A stretch of DNA of 64,000 bases from Acetobacterium woodii (lineage in GTDB: Bacteria > Bacillota > Clostridia > Eubacteriales > Eubacteriaceae): assembly GCA_016213825.1 (NCBI GenBank), contig JACQZP010000027.1:62001-126000 (forward strand), read 5' to 3'. A model generated the notes under the pieces. The model saw only the letters and a program-made list of their open reading frames with translations, was not told the DNA's origin and did no database searches. A program made the position numbers and the translations under genes. Below, in pieces: positions 22,137-31,382 of this stretch (the first letter of the stretch is position 1; each line of letters opens with the position of its first letter).

Positions 22137-23036
22137 ATGGAATATTTAGCGAGTAATTTTCACAGTTTTTTAGCACAATTTGATTTTAATAATCTGATAC
22201 AAAAATGCATTATTTCAGTTTTGATACTGGTAGTCGTTTTTATCAGTTTTAAAATTATCTTTCGCGTGATTGATCGGGTTTTTGATGAAAATCGCGCTAA
22301 TCTTGAACCAAGGGAAGTACGACGAATCATTACCCTGAACAATGTTACCAAAACAGCAATCAGAGCCGGCATTTGGACAGCGGCAGCCTTGATTATTCTG
22401 GGGCAATTTATGGATATTGGGTCGCTTCTAGCAGTAGCCGGGGTGGGGACTTTGGCCATTGGTTTTGGTGCCAAAGGAATTGTCGAAGATGTCATGAGTG
22501 GTTTTGTGATTGTTTTTGAAAACCAGTTCAGCGTCGGTGACTATGTAATCATTGATGACGATCATTACGGGATTGTTGAAACTATCGGGATTCGAACCAC
22601 CAGTGTTCGGGAATTTGATGGTGGTTTGTTTATTATTCACAATGGCAAGATCGATCAGCTGGTCAATTATTCAAAAGGGCATATTAAAGCCGTTGTGGAC
22701 GTAAGTATTGCCTACGAGGAAGACATCAACAAGGTACTTGACCTGCTGGAAGAAATCTGTGAGGATCTTTATTTAAATCATGAAGATTTATTTAAAATAA
22801 GACCCGAGGTTCAAGGCGTGACCCGACTCGACCCATCGGCGGTGAACATCCGCGTCAGCTGCGATGAAGACGCTTCGTCAAAATTTGCGGCCGAAACGGT
22901 ACTGCGTCAGCGGATTAAAGAAGTATTTCAAGAAAAAGCCATTGAAATTCCCTATACTAAATCAATTGTGTATACCCGGGAGCCAGTGATCAATTCGGGA
23001 GCGAAAAACGAACCAGAGGTGAAACTTGGAAATTAA
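22137..23036 (+). CDS. small-conductance mechanosensitive channel, MscS family
   Basis: The 299-residue protein has two N-terminal TMs, the pore-lining TM3 (LLAVAGVGTLAIGFGAKGIVEDVMSGFVIVFE) at about 95-125 and the cytosolic beta domain starting FSVGDYVIIDDDHYGIVETIGIRTT. This is the short YkuT-like form, which gates under membrane tension to release osmolytes. A GGGAGG ribosome binding site precedes the ATG. The next gene overlaps its end by 11 bases. Confidence 0.92.
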   Translation: MEYLASNFHSFLAQFDFNNLIQKCIISVLILVVVFISFKIIFRVIDRVFDENRANLEPREVRRIITLNNVTKTAIRAGIWTAAALIILGQFMDIGSLLAVAGVGTLAIGFGAKGIVEDVMSGFVIVFENQFSVGDYVIIDDDHYGIVETIGIRTTSVREFDGGLFIIHNGKIDQLVNYSKGHIKAVVDVSIAYEEDINKVLDLLEEICEDLYLNHEDLFKIRPEVQGVTRLDPSAVNIRVSCDEDASSKFAAETVLRQRIKEVFQEKAIEIPYTKSIVYTREPVINSGAKNEPEVKLGN

Positions 23037-23229
23037 AGAATATAATTTAGGTGATCGGGTAGAAATGAAAAAAAAGCATCCCTGTGGCAGTTTCCAGTGG
23101 GAAATCATTCGGCTAGGTGCCGATATTAAAATAAAATGCTTAGGTTGCGGTCACATTGTCATGCTGCAGCGGTCCAAATTCAATAAACAAATAAAAAAAG
23201 TATTAATTGAGGACAAGGTAGAACAATGA
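23026..23229 (+). CDS. DUF951 family protein
   Basis: This 67-residue protein has the DUF951 pattern NLGDRVEMKKKHPCGSFQWEIIRLGADIKIKCLGCGH, with three cysteines (CG..., CLGC) that could bind a metal. It starts at a TTG overlapping the mscS end, with GAGGTGAAAC just before it. DUF951 genes commonly sit beside mscS-like genes and ychF or rpsF in Firmicutes. The function is not known to me. Confidence 0.88.
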   Translation: MEIKEYNLGDRVEMKKKHPCGSFQWEIIRLGADIKIKCLGCGHIVMLQRSKFNKQIKKVLIEDKVEQ

Positions 23230-23852
23230 AAACATATTTGATGCGACAATGGAAAGGTGCCGAAACTTATTTCGAAAAGAATCTTAAACCGACGTTTTAT
23301 TTTTGTCTGGCATTTTTTGTTATTATGATTGTTTTAAATACCATGGTATTTCTTAATGACCCACAGATGAGTCAAACCTATTTTAATGAGTTACAGTCAT
23401 TATTTAACGAAAAACAATTTCTGGATGGCTCAGGAGTCGAATTATGGTTTGGTATTTTTTTCAATAATCTGCTCGCCAGTGCCATCAGTATCCTTCTCGG
23501 AGTGATTCCGTTTTTGTTTTTGCCGATGTTTTCGCTGGCTTCCAATGCCATTATTATTGGCCTGATGGGAGCCGTATATCAAATCAATGGTGTTGGCTGG
23601 ATGGCTTTTTTAATCGGGATTCTACCTCATGGGGTGATTGAAATCCCCGCTCTGATTCTGGGGATAACGCTGGGCGTTCATATTTGTTTAAAGCTGGTGA
23701 AAGCAATCTTAAGAAGGAGTTTCAAAGGCGAATTAAAACAGGCGGTCATCGGATGTGTGCGGATTTATATATTATGGATGATCCCCCTATTTTTTATTGC
23801 CGCCTTTATTGAGACCTTTATGACTCCGATTTTATTCAATGCCGTTGTTTAA
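23226..23852 (+). CDS. stage II sporulation protein M-like membrane protein (SpoIIM/DUF95)
   Basis: The 208-residue protein has five hydrophobic stretches and the family hallmarks of an N-terminal TM, an amphipathic FNNLLASAISILLGVIPFLFLPMFSLASNAIIIG segment, and ILPHGVIEIPALILG. SpoIIM takes part in engulfment in spore formers, but this family also occurs in non-sporulating bacteria, so a sporulation role is not implied. The start overlaps the DUF951 stop. Confidence 0.87.
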   Translation: MKTYLMRQWKGAETYFEKNLKPTFYFCLAFFVIMIVLNTMVFLNDPQMSQTYFNELQSLFNEKQFLDGSGVELWFGIFFNNLLASAISILLGVIPFLFLPMFSLASNAIIIGLMGAVYQINGVGWMAFLIGILPHGVIEIPALILGITLGVHICLKLVKAILRRSFKGELKQAVIGCVRIYILWMIPLFFIAAFIETFMTPILFNAVV

Positions 23853-23884
23853 AATAAGGTCATTAAAAATAAAAAAATTAACAC

Positions 23885-23912
23885 TTGCAAGAATTGCGAG
23901 ATATGATATAAT
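23885..23912 (+). promoter_or_regulatory. promoter of rpsF-ssb-rpsR
   Basis: TTGCAA and TATAAT with a 16-base spacer and an extended -10 (TGA before TATAAT). The 62-base leader contains a small GCTC/GAGC hairpin. Confidence 0.65.
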
Positions 23913-23974
23913 TAAAAGCTGTAATCCTTGCTCGCTGGAAAAGTGAGCCATAGTCCATGAGGAGGTGAAATGGA

Positions 23975-24262
23975 ATGAGAAAGTATGAAACATTATTTGT
24001 TTTAAAACCGGATCTTGAAAAAGAAGTAATTGAAGAATCAGTTGCTAAAGTAAAGGCCGTGATTGAAGCAGCCGGAGAAATTGAAAAAGTCGACGAATGG
24101 GGCAAAAGAAAATTAGCCTACGAAATCGATAAAAAGTATCAAGAAGGCTTTTACGTATTAATAGACTTCAAAGCTGATAACTCAGTACTTGATGCATTGG
24201 ATCATTTATACAAAATTAACGAACAGTTTATTCGAAGCATCGTTATTAAAAAAGAGAAATAG
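23975..24262 (+). CDS. rpsF: 30S ribosomal protein S6
   Basis: The 95-residue protein starts MRKYETLFVLKPDLEKE and contains the S6 strand WGKRKLAYEIDKKYQEGFYVLIDF. S6 pairs with S18 on 16S rRNA, and both are encoded here around ssb, the standard operon. An AGGAGGTG sequence precedes the start. Confidence 0.97.
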   Translation: MRKYETLFVLKPDLEKEVIEESVAKVKAVIEAAGEIEKVDEWGKRKLAYEIDKKYQEGFYVLIDFKADNSVLDALDHLYKINEQFIRSIVIKKEK

Positions 24263-24273
24263 GGGGCAGTTCT

Positions 24274-24717
24274 GTGAATAAAGTAATTTTAGTAGGAAGA
24301 CTAACCCGAGACCCTGAGGTAAAAAACACAACAACAGGCAAGGCTGTAGCTACGTTTACCTTAGCTGTGGATCGTCGTTTTAAAAATAAAGATGGTCAAA
24401 AAGAAGCCGATTTTGTGCCAATTGTCGTGTGGGGAAAACAGGCTGAATTTGCCGGTCAGTATCTGGCAAAAGGTAGCCAAATTGGTGTATCAGGACGACT
24501 ACAAGTAAGAAGTTACGACGCACAGGATGGTCAACGACGTTATGTGACGGAAGTTGTTGCAGACGAGATTAATTTCCTGTCTTCCAGCCGGAAAGATTCC
24601 ACATCCGGATTCCAACAAGCTTCAGCACCACGATCAGATAACAACAATAATATGTCAGTAATGGGTCTGGATGAAGATTTTCATTTAATGGCCGACGATG
24701 ACGATATACCTTTTTAA
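24274..24717 (+). CDS. ssb: single-stranded DNA-binding protein
   Basis: The OB fold begins MNKVILVGRLTRDPEVK from a GTG start, continues through KGSQIGVSGRLQVRSYDAQDGQRRYVTEVVA, and is followed by a flexible Ser/Asn-rich linker and the acidic tip DDDDIPF that recruits partner proteins. The length of 147 residues is normal. Confidence 0.96.
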   Translation: MNKVILVGRLTRDPEVKNTTTGKAVATFTLAVDRRFKNKDGQKEADFVPIVVWGKQAEFAGQYLAKGSQIGVSGRLQVRSYDAQDGQRRYVTEVVADEINFLSSSRKDSTSGFQQASAPRSDNNNNMSVMGLDEDFHLMADDDDIPF

Positions 24718-24734
24718 GATAGGAGGAAAAGACA

Positions 24735-24962
24735 ATGCCAAAACCATTTAAAAAGAGAAGAAAAGTTTGTGAGTTCTGCGAACGAAAAGTAGAAAATGTT
24801 GATTATAAAGATGTGATCACACTGAAGAAATTCGTTTCCGAACGTGGAAAAATTTTACCAAGACGAGCCACCGGCACCTGTGCTAAACATCAGAGAAAGG
24901 TAACCGAAGCGATTAAACGTGCGCGAAATGTTGCCCTTTTACCATATAGCTCAAATAACTAA
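24735..24962 (+). CDS. rpsR: 30S ribosomal protein S18
   Basis: The 75-residue basic protein carries the zinc-type cysteines [15 protein letters not shown] and the S18 core [35 protein letters not shown]. It ends the rpsF operon and is followed by a strong terminator. Confidence 0.97.
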   Translation: MPKPFKKRRKVCEFCERKVENVDYKDVITLKKFVSERGKILPRRATGTCAKHQRKVTEAIKRARNVALLPYSSNN

Positions 24963-24970
24963 AAATGTAT

Positions 24971-25018
24971 AAAGCTGTTTGTCTCAGGAAAGAGCCTGGG
25001 ATAAGCAGCTTTTTCTTT
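24971..25018 (+). terminator. rho-independent terminator after rpsR
   Basis: AAAGCTG pairs with CAGCTTT and an inner CTCAGG pairs with CCTGGG; TTTTTCTTT follows. Confidence 0.85.
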
Positions 25019-25239
25019 GCAAAAAATAATCAATTGGCAGGCTCGATCAAACTTCACAGGAGCAAACAAAAATCGGCAAAACCAATGGAGTTTTTCAGCT
25101 TCGGGCTGTTTGTTATTTTAATCCAAACACGAACAAAAATAATAGGCATTTTGTTTTATTGTGATATAATGGTTCAGTAACTTTTGACGCATAAATGGAC
25201 TGCGTCCGGGAACATTTAAGTTGCCGATTTGGAGGATAA

Positions 25240-26193
25240 ATGAAAACACGTGGAATAACAGAAGGTGCCATGTTTTGTGCCCTTGGAGTAATTCTTACTT
25301 TAGTCAGCAATTATATACCGGTTTTAGCGATTCTGGTATTTTTTATACCAGTACCGATGGTGGTACTGGGAAAACGGCAAGGTCTGAAAGTCAGCATTCT
25401 TTCCAGTCTGGCGGCTACCGTTCTGATTGGTCTGTTTATGGGACCGATCGCGGCCATCACTTTTGGCGCCTTGCTGCTCCTGGTCGGGTGCAGTCTGGGA
25501 TATGCCTATAATAAAAATTTGTCGCCAGTTAGAAAAGTCATTATCGGGGTTGCCGGATTTGCGGTGTTGATGGTTGCAGTAGTGGCCGTCTATGAATTTG
25601 TGATGGGGATCAGCTTTACCACAATGATTTTCGAGTCATTGGAAATAAGCACCAAGGAAGTCCTGAGCTTTTACGAATCCGCCAACATAATGGATGCCAC
25701 TCAATTGACAACAGCTAAAGACGCGATGACAGCTAATATTCAAATGATGAAGTTGGCTTTACCCAGTGCTTTTTTACTGTTACCGATGATGTTTGGCATG
25801 GTCAATGTCCTTATTTCAGATTTTATTTTAAAACGAATTGGGTATGAGGTAAAAAGCTTTAAACCCTTAGGACAATGGGAAATGCCAGCGTCCTTAAAGT
25901 ATTTTTTAATGATTCTTTTATTCAGCGATTTTATTGTCAGCATCTTTCAAGTGACCGCTATCCCACAAATTTACATCGTAACCGTCATGAATTTTGTCAA
26001 TATCATTTTCTATATTATGGGACTTTCGCTGATTTTTAACTATATGGAATACAAGGAAGTTAAAAATAAAGGCTTAAAGGTGTTAGTTGTTTTTCTGAGT
26101 TTGATAATCATTTCAATCATAACCCTTGTCGGTGTAGCTGATACGTACATCGGAATTCGTCGCATTTTTCGAAGGGAGTCCCAGATAAAATGA
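25240..26193 (+). CDS. DUF2232 family membrane protein (YybS-like)
   Basis: The 317-residue protein has about eight hydrophobic helices, beginning RGITEGAMFCALGVILTLVSNYIPVLAILVFF, and ends with a short basic tail. DUF2232/YybS proteins are encoded immediately before gdpP (yybT), rplI and dnaB in Firmicutes, exactly as here, and resemble substrate-binding S components of ECF transporters. The substrate is unknown. An extended -10 (TGATATAAT, 25162-25170) lies upstream. Confidence 0.88.
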   Translation: MKTRGITEGAMFCALGVILTLVSNYIPVLAILVFFIPVPMVVLGKRQGLKVSILSSLAATVLIGLFMGPIAAITFGALLLLVGCSLGYAYNKNLSPVRKVIIGVAGFAVLMVAVVAVYEFVMGISFTTMIFESLEISTKEVLSFYESANIMDATQLTTAKDAMTANIQMMKLALPSAFLLLPMMFGMVNVLISDFILKRIGYEVKSFKPLGQWEMPASLKYFLMILLFSDFIVSIFQVTAIPQIYIVTVMNFVNIIFYIMGLSLIFNYMEYKEVKNKGLKVLVVFLSLIIISIITLVGVADTYIGIRRIFRRESQIK

Positions 26194-28163
26194 AAGAATC
26201 CAAGAAAGAAATTGTTCGGATCGCCATAGCAGCCCAGCTGGTGGTATCCGTGGTTCTGGGCTTTTATAATATTTTCCTGGGGCTGGCCGGAGTTTTGGTA
26301 TTTATTGTACTGGTTATTTTTTACACGAAAAATACCACCATTGATGAGATCAAAATCGATAAAGCCATCGATGAAATATACAGCGATCTGGATAAGATTA
26401 ATCAGGAGCGGATGTATGAAATGCCCATTGCCATGGCCATTGTTGACAATGAAGGGATTATTTACTGGTATAATCAGGCTTTTGGAAAAGCGTTTAAAAA
26501 AGACAAAGAAGGTTTGTTTAAGAAGAATATCACTGAAGAACTGGATTTTAATCTGAACGAGGCCGTTAAGGCTGATGAATTTACCTTTCATCATGAGGAA
26601 CAGGACTATGGCGTGGTCACTAATGCCTTTTCTGACAGCGTCCATAGTTTTGAGTTGCTCCATTTTTTTGATATTACCGAACAAAGCAAACAACGACAGC
26701 TCTACCGAAAAAACTCGCCGCTGTTTTGTTACATCGTTATTGACAACTACGACGATATCATTGAACAGATTCCCAGTCACAAACGCTCAGCTATTTTGGG
26801 TAAGGTGGATCTTAAACTGAATGAATGGGCTAAACAGATTGGCAGCGTCATCATTGAATATGAAAGTGATCGTTATTTAATGATTTTTGAGCGGGGGAAA
26901 ATCTGTGCCCTGCAAAAAGAAAACTTCAAAATTCTGGACGAGGTTCGTGAAATTGAAAATGACGAAAAAGTCCCGATTACGCTAAGTATTGGGATTGGGA
27001 TCTCGGAAAGTATTCTGGGGATCATTGAATCCCAGGAATTATCCCATTCCGCCCTGGATATTGCTTTAGCCCGGGGGGGCGACCAGGCGGTAGTACGCCA
27101 GGATGAAAAAATGTCTTTCTATGGCGGTAAAACTGAAGCCACGGAAAAGCGAACCAAAGTCAAGGCCCGGGTTAAAGCCTATGGGCTCAAAGAGCTGATT
27201 AAAGAGTCGGATCACGTTCTGCTGATGGGGCATCAAAACCCGGATATGGATTGTCTGGGCTCAGCCGTGGGTTTACTGGGTGCCATAAAATCTCTCGGTA
27301 AAGAGGGGAAAATCGTTATTCGGGAGATTAACTATTCGATTAAATCGCTGTTTGAATATCTGCTGGAGAATGAGGCCTATCAGGATGCCTTTATTACCCC
27401 GAAAGAAGCTGAAAATTATGCGACTAAAAACACCCTGCTGATTATTTTGGATACCCAGACTGTCAATTATCTGGAAATGCCGGATCTGGTTGATCAAATA
27501 CCCAAAATTGTCGTCATCGACCATCATCGACGCTCCGGTAAGGCTATTAAGGATACCTTATTAACCTATACGGAGGCTTACGCCTCATCCACCTGTGAAT
27601 TGGTAACTGAGCTGTTGCAGTATTTTGATGAGAAAAATCAGCTCAATGTTATCGAGGCCAACGCCTTGATGGCAGGGATGTGCATGGATACCAAGATGTT
27701 CACCCTTAAAACCGGGGTGCGAACCTTTGAAGCGGCCTCCTATTTAAGACGAAAAGGTGCCGATACACTGATCAGTAAAATTCTGCTGCAGGATGACTTA
27801 AACACCTATACAGCAAAATCGGATGCTGTTAAGAATGCTAAAATCTATTATGATAACATTGCCATTTCAACCTTTGAGAATAACACGGATTATGGTAAGG
27901 TTATTGCGGCCCAGGCAGCCGACGAACTCCTGAATATTAAAGGCATTGTGGCTTCTTTCATCATTTTGAAAAATGAAGAAGGTCTGGCTATCAGCGCCCG
28001 CTCCATGGGCGAGGTCAATGTTCAGGTGATCCTGGAAAAACTAGGCGGAGGTGGTCATTTGGCCATTGCCGGAGCTCAATTCCCCGGGGAAAAAAATCTC
28101 GAAACCGGTAAAGAATTATTACTCACCGCCATCAATAAATATAAGAAGGAGAATGAATCATGA
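26190..28163 (+). CDS. gdpP: cyclic-di-AMP phosphodiesterase GdpP
   Basis: The 657-residue protein has two N-terminal TMs (to about residue 50), a PAS-like domain (about 80-170), a degenerate GGDEF domain (about 175-300) and a DHH/DHHA1 phosphodiesterase. The metal motifs are GHQNPDMDCLGSAVG (about 350) and VVIDHHRRSGKAI, and the DHHA1 glycine loop is KLGGGGHLAIAGAQFPG. It degrades the second messenger c-di-AMP. Its start overlaps the YybS-like gene and its stop overlaps rplI. Confidence 0.94.
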   Translation: MKESKKEIVRIAIAAQLVVSVVLGFYNIFLGLAGVLVFIVLVIFYTKNTTIDEIKIDKAIDEIYSDLDKINQERMYEMPIAMAIVDNEGIIYWYNQAFGKAFKKDKEGLFKKNITEELDFNLNEAVKADEFTFHHEEQDYGVVTNAFSDSVHSFELLHFFDITEQSKQRQLYRKNSPLFCYIVIDNYDDIIEQIPSHKRSAILGKVDLKLNEWAKQIGSVIIEYESDRYLMIFERGKICALQKENFKILDEVREIENDEKVPITLSIGIGISESILGIIESQELSHSALDIALARGGDQAVVRQDEKMSFYGGKTEATEKRTKVKARVKAYGLKELIKESDHVLLMGHQNPDMDCLGSAVGLLGAIKSLGKEGKIVIREINYSIKSLFEYLLENEAYQDAFITPKEAENYATKNTLLIILDTQTVNYLEMPDLVDQIPKIVVIDHHRRSGKAIKDTLLTYTEAYASSTCELVTELLQYFDEKNQLNVIEANALMAGMCMDTKMFTLKTGVRTFEAASYLRRKGADTLISKILLQDDLNTYTAKSDAVKNAKIYYDNIAISTFENNTDYGKVIAAQAADELLNIKGIVASFIILKNEEGLAISARSMGEVNVQVILEKLGGGGHLAIAGAQFPGEKNLETGKELLLTAINKYKKENES

Positions 28164-28609
28164 AAGTAGTTTTATTAGAAAATGTAAAAAGTGTTGGAAA
28201 TAAAGGTGATATTGTCGAAGTGAAAGACGGCTACGGCCGAAATTTCCTGATTAAAACCGGTAAGGGTGTCATTGGCAATAAAGAAAATATTGCCATGGCT
28301 GAACAAACCAAGGCCGAAGAAGCCAAGAAAACAGAAGCCGAACGACAGGCCGCGGTGGAACTGGCAAAAACAATTGATGAAACCGAAATTACCATTACCG
28401 AACGAGCCGGAGAAGACGGCAAGCTGTTTGGTTCGGTTACCAGTAAAGATATTACCGAAGCATTGGAAAAACAAAAAGGCATCAAAGTCGATAAACGCAA
28501 GGTTGAGCTGGAAATGCCGATTCGCAATATCGGTCGCGCTGAAGTTAAAATTAAAACCTATCAGGGTGTGGTTGGCAAACTGACTGTTATCATCAAGGGC
28601 GAAGCTTAG
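28160..28609 (+). CDS. rplI: 50S ribosomal protein L9
   Basis: L9 has an N-terminal domain with the signature GNKGDIVEVKDGYGRNFLI, a long connecting helix rich in Ala, Glu and Lys (about 45-75), and a C-terminal domain with GEDGKLFGSVTSKDI. The length of 149 residues is normal. The ATGA overlap with gdpP implies coupled translation. Confidence 0.96.
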   Translation: MKVVLLENVKSVGNKGDIVEVKDGYGRNFLIKTGKGVIGNKENIAMAEQTKAEEAKKTEAERQAAVELAKTIDETEITITERAGEDGKLFGSVTSKDITEALEKQKGIKVDKRKVELEMPIRNIGRAEVKIKTYQGVVGKLTVIIKGEA

Positions 28610-28620
28610 GAGCATCAGCA

Positions 28621-29979
28621 GTGATGAATCCCAAGGTTCCCCCACATAATATTGAAGCGGAGCAATCTGTTTTAGGCGCCATCCTGATGGATGAGTCAAA
28701 CATTGCCCGGGCGGAAGAACTGTTATCACCCCATGATTTTTATCGGGGGGCTCATAAAGAAATTTATGAAGCGATGTTGGATCTTCATAATGAAAGAAAA
28801 CCGATTGATACCGTGACGCTGATCAACGCTCTCAGAAACCGTGGGGTGCTGGAAAAAATTGGGGGCATCGGCTATCTCAGTGAACTGATTGAAATGGTAC
28901 CGATCAACCGGAATTACCTGGAATACTGTCAAATCGTCCATGAGAAGGCGGTCATTCGCAATCTTATCCATACCGCCACCCAAATTCTGGAAGACAGCTA
29001 TGGTCAATATGACAATATTGGCGATGTGATTGATCGGGCTGAACAGGAGATCTTTAAGGTCTCCCAGGGACGCCGTACCGGAGACTTTCAAAGTATTCAG
29101 GAAACCCTGGCGACCACCCTGGCCCAAATTGAAGCGATTGAAAGTAAAAAAGGCAAGCTCACCGGGATCGAAACCGGCTTTACCGAGCTGAATCACATCA
29201 CCTCGGGTTTACAGCCCTCAGACCTGATTATCGTGGCGGCTCGGCCGTCCATGGGTAAAACCGCCTTTGCCTTGAATATCGCCCAAAATGCGGCGATTAA
29301 GGACAATCGCTCGGTGGCGATCTTTAGTCTGGAAATGTCCAAGGAACAGCTGGTTCAACGTATGCTCTGCGCCGCCTCATTGGTCGACAGCAACAACGTC
29401 CGAACCGGTAACCTGAGCAAGGAAGACTGGGAGCGGATGGTGGTGGGTTATAACACTCTTTACGGCGCCAGTATTTTTATCGACGATACTCCGGGAATTA
29501 CGGTTTCTGAAGTGCGGTCAAAATGCCGCCGCTTAAAAACCGAAAAAGCCCTGGATCTGATTGTCATTGACTACCTCCAGCTGATGAGTGGCGGTAGCCG
29601 CAGCGAAAACCGGCAAAATGAAATTTCGGAAATGTCCCGGGGACTAAAAGCCCTGGCCAGAGAAATGGAAGCGCCGGTAATCGCCTTATCGCAGCTCAGC
29701 CGTGCCCCGGATGCCCGAACCGATCATCATCCGGTAATGTCGGATTTGCGTGAATCGGGTTCCATCGAGCAGGATGCCGATGTGATCATGCTGTTGTACC
29801 GGGAATTTTACTATGATAAAAATCCTGAACTAAAAAATCTCTCAGAGGTAATCATTGCCAAGCAACGTAACGGTCCAACCGGAACGGTGCGACTGGCATG
29901 GATTCCCGAATATACAAAATTCAACGATCTGGCGGTGGGTTATAATGAAGATGACTACGGCCCGGATGCGTTTGCATAA
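28621..29979 (+). CDS. dnaB: replicative DNA helicase DnaB
   Basis: DnaB is the ring helicase of the replication fork. The N-terminal domain starts PPHNIEAEQSVLGAIL; the RecA-like domain has Walker A ARPSMGKTAFALNIA (about 206-220), Walker B LDLIVIDYLQLMSGG and the DLRESGSIEQDADV loop. The GTG at 28621 is followed at once by an ATG, so either codon could start; AGGAG lies eight bases before the GTG. Confidence 0.96.
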   Translation: MMNPKVPPHNIEAEQSVLGAILMDESNIARAEELLSPHDFYRGAHKEIYEAMLDLHNERKPIDTVTLINALRNRGVLEKIGGIGYLSELIEMVPINRNYLEYCQIVHEKAVIRNLIHTATQILEDSYGQYDNIGDVIDRAEQEIFKVSQGRRTGDFQSIQETLATTLAQIEAIESKKGKLTGIETGFTELNHITSGLQPSDLIIVAARPSMGKTAFALNIAQNAAIKDNRSVAIFSLEMSKEQLVQRMLCAASLVDSNNVRTGNLSKEDWERMVVGYNTLYGASIFIDDTPGITVSEVRSKCRRLKTEKALDLIVIDYLQLMSGGSRSENRQNEISEMSRGLKALAREMEAPVIALSQLSRAPDARTDHHPVMSDLRESGSIEQDADVIMLLYREFYYDKNPELKNLSEVIIAKQRNGPTGTVRLAWIPEYTKFNDLAVGYNEDDYGPDAFA

Positions 29980-29993
29980 AAAGGAAGAACGAA

Positions 29994-31382
29994 ATGAAAT
30001 ATGATGTCATTATCATAGGCGCCGGACCCGGCGGTATTTTTGCCGCCATGGAATTGGCAAAAAAAAATAGCGAGTTAAAGATTTTAATGTTGGAAAAAGG
30101 GAACTCCATTGAAAAACGGATTTGTCCCAAACGAACCACCAATAAATGTGTCGGCTGCAAGCCCTGTAATATTACTACCGGCTTTGCCGGCGCAGGGGCC
30201 TATTCGGACGGCAAGCTGTCCCTATCACCTGACGTCGGTGGCGAATTGCCCGAATACATCGGCTATAAAACCACGGTTGATCTGATCAAATATGTGGATG
30301 ATCTCTACATTGAATTTGGCGCCGACAAACGGGTTCACGGACTGGATAATCCGGAAAAAATCCGGGACATCCGCACCAAAGCGATTCAAAGCAATTTAAA
30401 ACTGATTGAGTGTCCGGTACGGCATATGGGCACCGAGGTGGGCTATACCATCTATCAGCGGATTCAGAACTATTTAATCAACGATTTAGGCATTGAGATT
30501 AAATTCCGGACCCCGGTGCAAAGCCTGGTAGTGGAAGATAACACCGTGGTCGGCGTTCGGACAAAAGACGAAACATTGCGAGCCGATAAGGTCCTGGTGG
30601 CAGTGGGTCGAGATGGTTCCGAGTGGTTTACCAGCATGTGCGAAGAATACAATGTGGAAACCAAGGTCGGCAAAATCGATATCGGCATCCGGCTGGAAAC
30701 CCGTAACGAGGTAATGCAGGAGATCAATGATGCTCTTTATGAGGGTAAACTGGTCTACTATACCCCAACCTTTGACGACAGCGTCCGAACTTTCTGCTCC
30801 AACCCGGGTGGGGTTGTTTCCACCGAGTATTACGACAATCAGCTGGCCGTGGTCAATGGTCACAGCTATAAATCCGATGCCTTAAAAACCAATAACACCA
30901 ACTTTGCCTTACTGGTTTCCAAAAGCTTTACTGAACCCTTCCGGGAAGCGGTGGCCTATGGAAAACACATCGCCAGTTTAGGAAACATGCTTACCGGCAA
31001 TAAGATTATGGTTCAGCGCTACGGTGATTTTTTAAGAGGCCGACGCACCACTGAAGAACGGCTTAACCGCAATAATATCCGCCCAACCCTAATTGATGCA
31101 GTTCCCGGCGATCTCTGTTTGGTACTGCCCTATCGGATTATGAAAGACATCGATGAAATGATTCAGGCCCTGGATCATATCTCACCGGGTCTGGCCAGTG
31201 ACGAAACTCTGCTTTACGGGGTCGAGGTCAAATTCTATTCCAACAAGGTAACCGTTGATAAAAACTTCCAGTCTAGCATCAATAATCTGTATGTGCTGGG
31301 CGACGGCGCCGGGGTGACCAGAGGACTGATGCAGGCATCTGCCAATGGCGTGTATGTAGCCAGAAACCTGTACAACGAATAG
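29994..31382 (+). CDS. uncharacterised FAD-dependent dehydrogenase (COG2509-type)
   Basis: The 462-residue protein opens with the FAD-binding motif YDVIIIGAGPGGIFAAMELA and ends with NNLYVLGDGAGVTRGLMQASANG. A cysteine cluster (RICPKRTTNKCVGCKPCNI, about residues 43-61) follows the first strand and is typical of this family; it could bind metal or be redox active. The substrate is unknown. It is tightly placed between dnaB and rsmI. Confidence 0.85.
   Translation: MKYDVIIIGAGPGGIFAAMELAKKNSELKILMLEKGNSIEKRICPKRTTNKCVGCKPCNITTGFAGAGAYSDGKLSLSPDVGGELPEYIGYKTTVDLIKYVDDLYIEFGADKRVHGLDNPEKIRDIRTKAIQSNLKLIECPVRHMGTEVGYTIYQRIQNYLINDLGIEIKFRTPVQSLVVEDNTVVGVRTKDETLRADKVLVAVGRDGSEWFTSMCEEYNVETKVGKIDIGIRLETRNEVMQEINDALYEGKLVYYTPTFDDSVRTFCSNPGGVVSTEYYDNQLAVVNGHSYKSDALKTNNTNFALLVSKSFTEPFREAVAYGKHIASLGNMLTGNKIMVQRYGDFLRGRRTTEERLNRNNIRPTLIDAVPGDLCLVLPYRIMKDIDEMIQALDHISPGLASDETLLYGVEVKFYSNKVTVDKNFQSSINNLYVLGDGAGVTRGLMQASANGVYVARNLYNE

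Noticed and set aside
23928-23974. rpsF leader as an S6-S18 autoregulatory RNA motif
   Set aside because: A small hairpin is present, but I cannot find the conserved S6-S18 binding motif in the right context.
26040-26780. 246-codon open frame on the minus strand
   Set aside because: It is antisense to the DUF2232 gene and gdpP, which have clear families and ribosome binding sites; its translation is low-complexity and matches nothing.
28175-28729. 184-codon open frame on the minus strand
   Set aside because: It is a shadow of rplI and the start of dnaB; the protein is a Phe/Gly/Asn-rich mirror of L9 codons.
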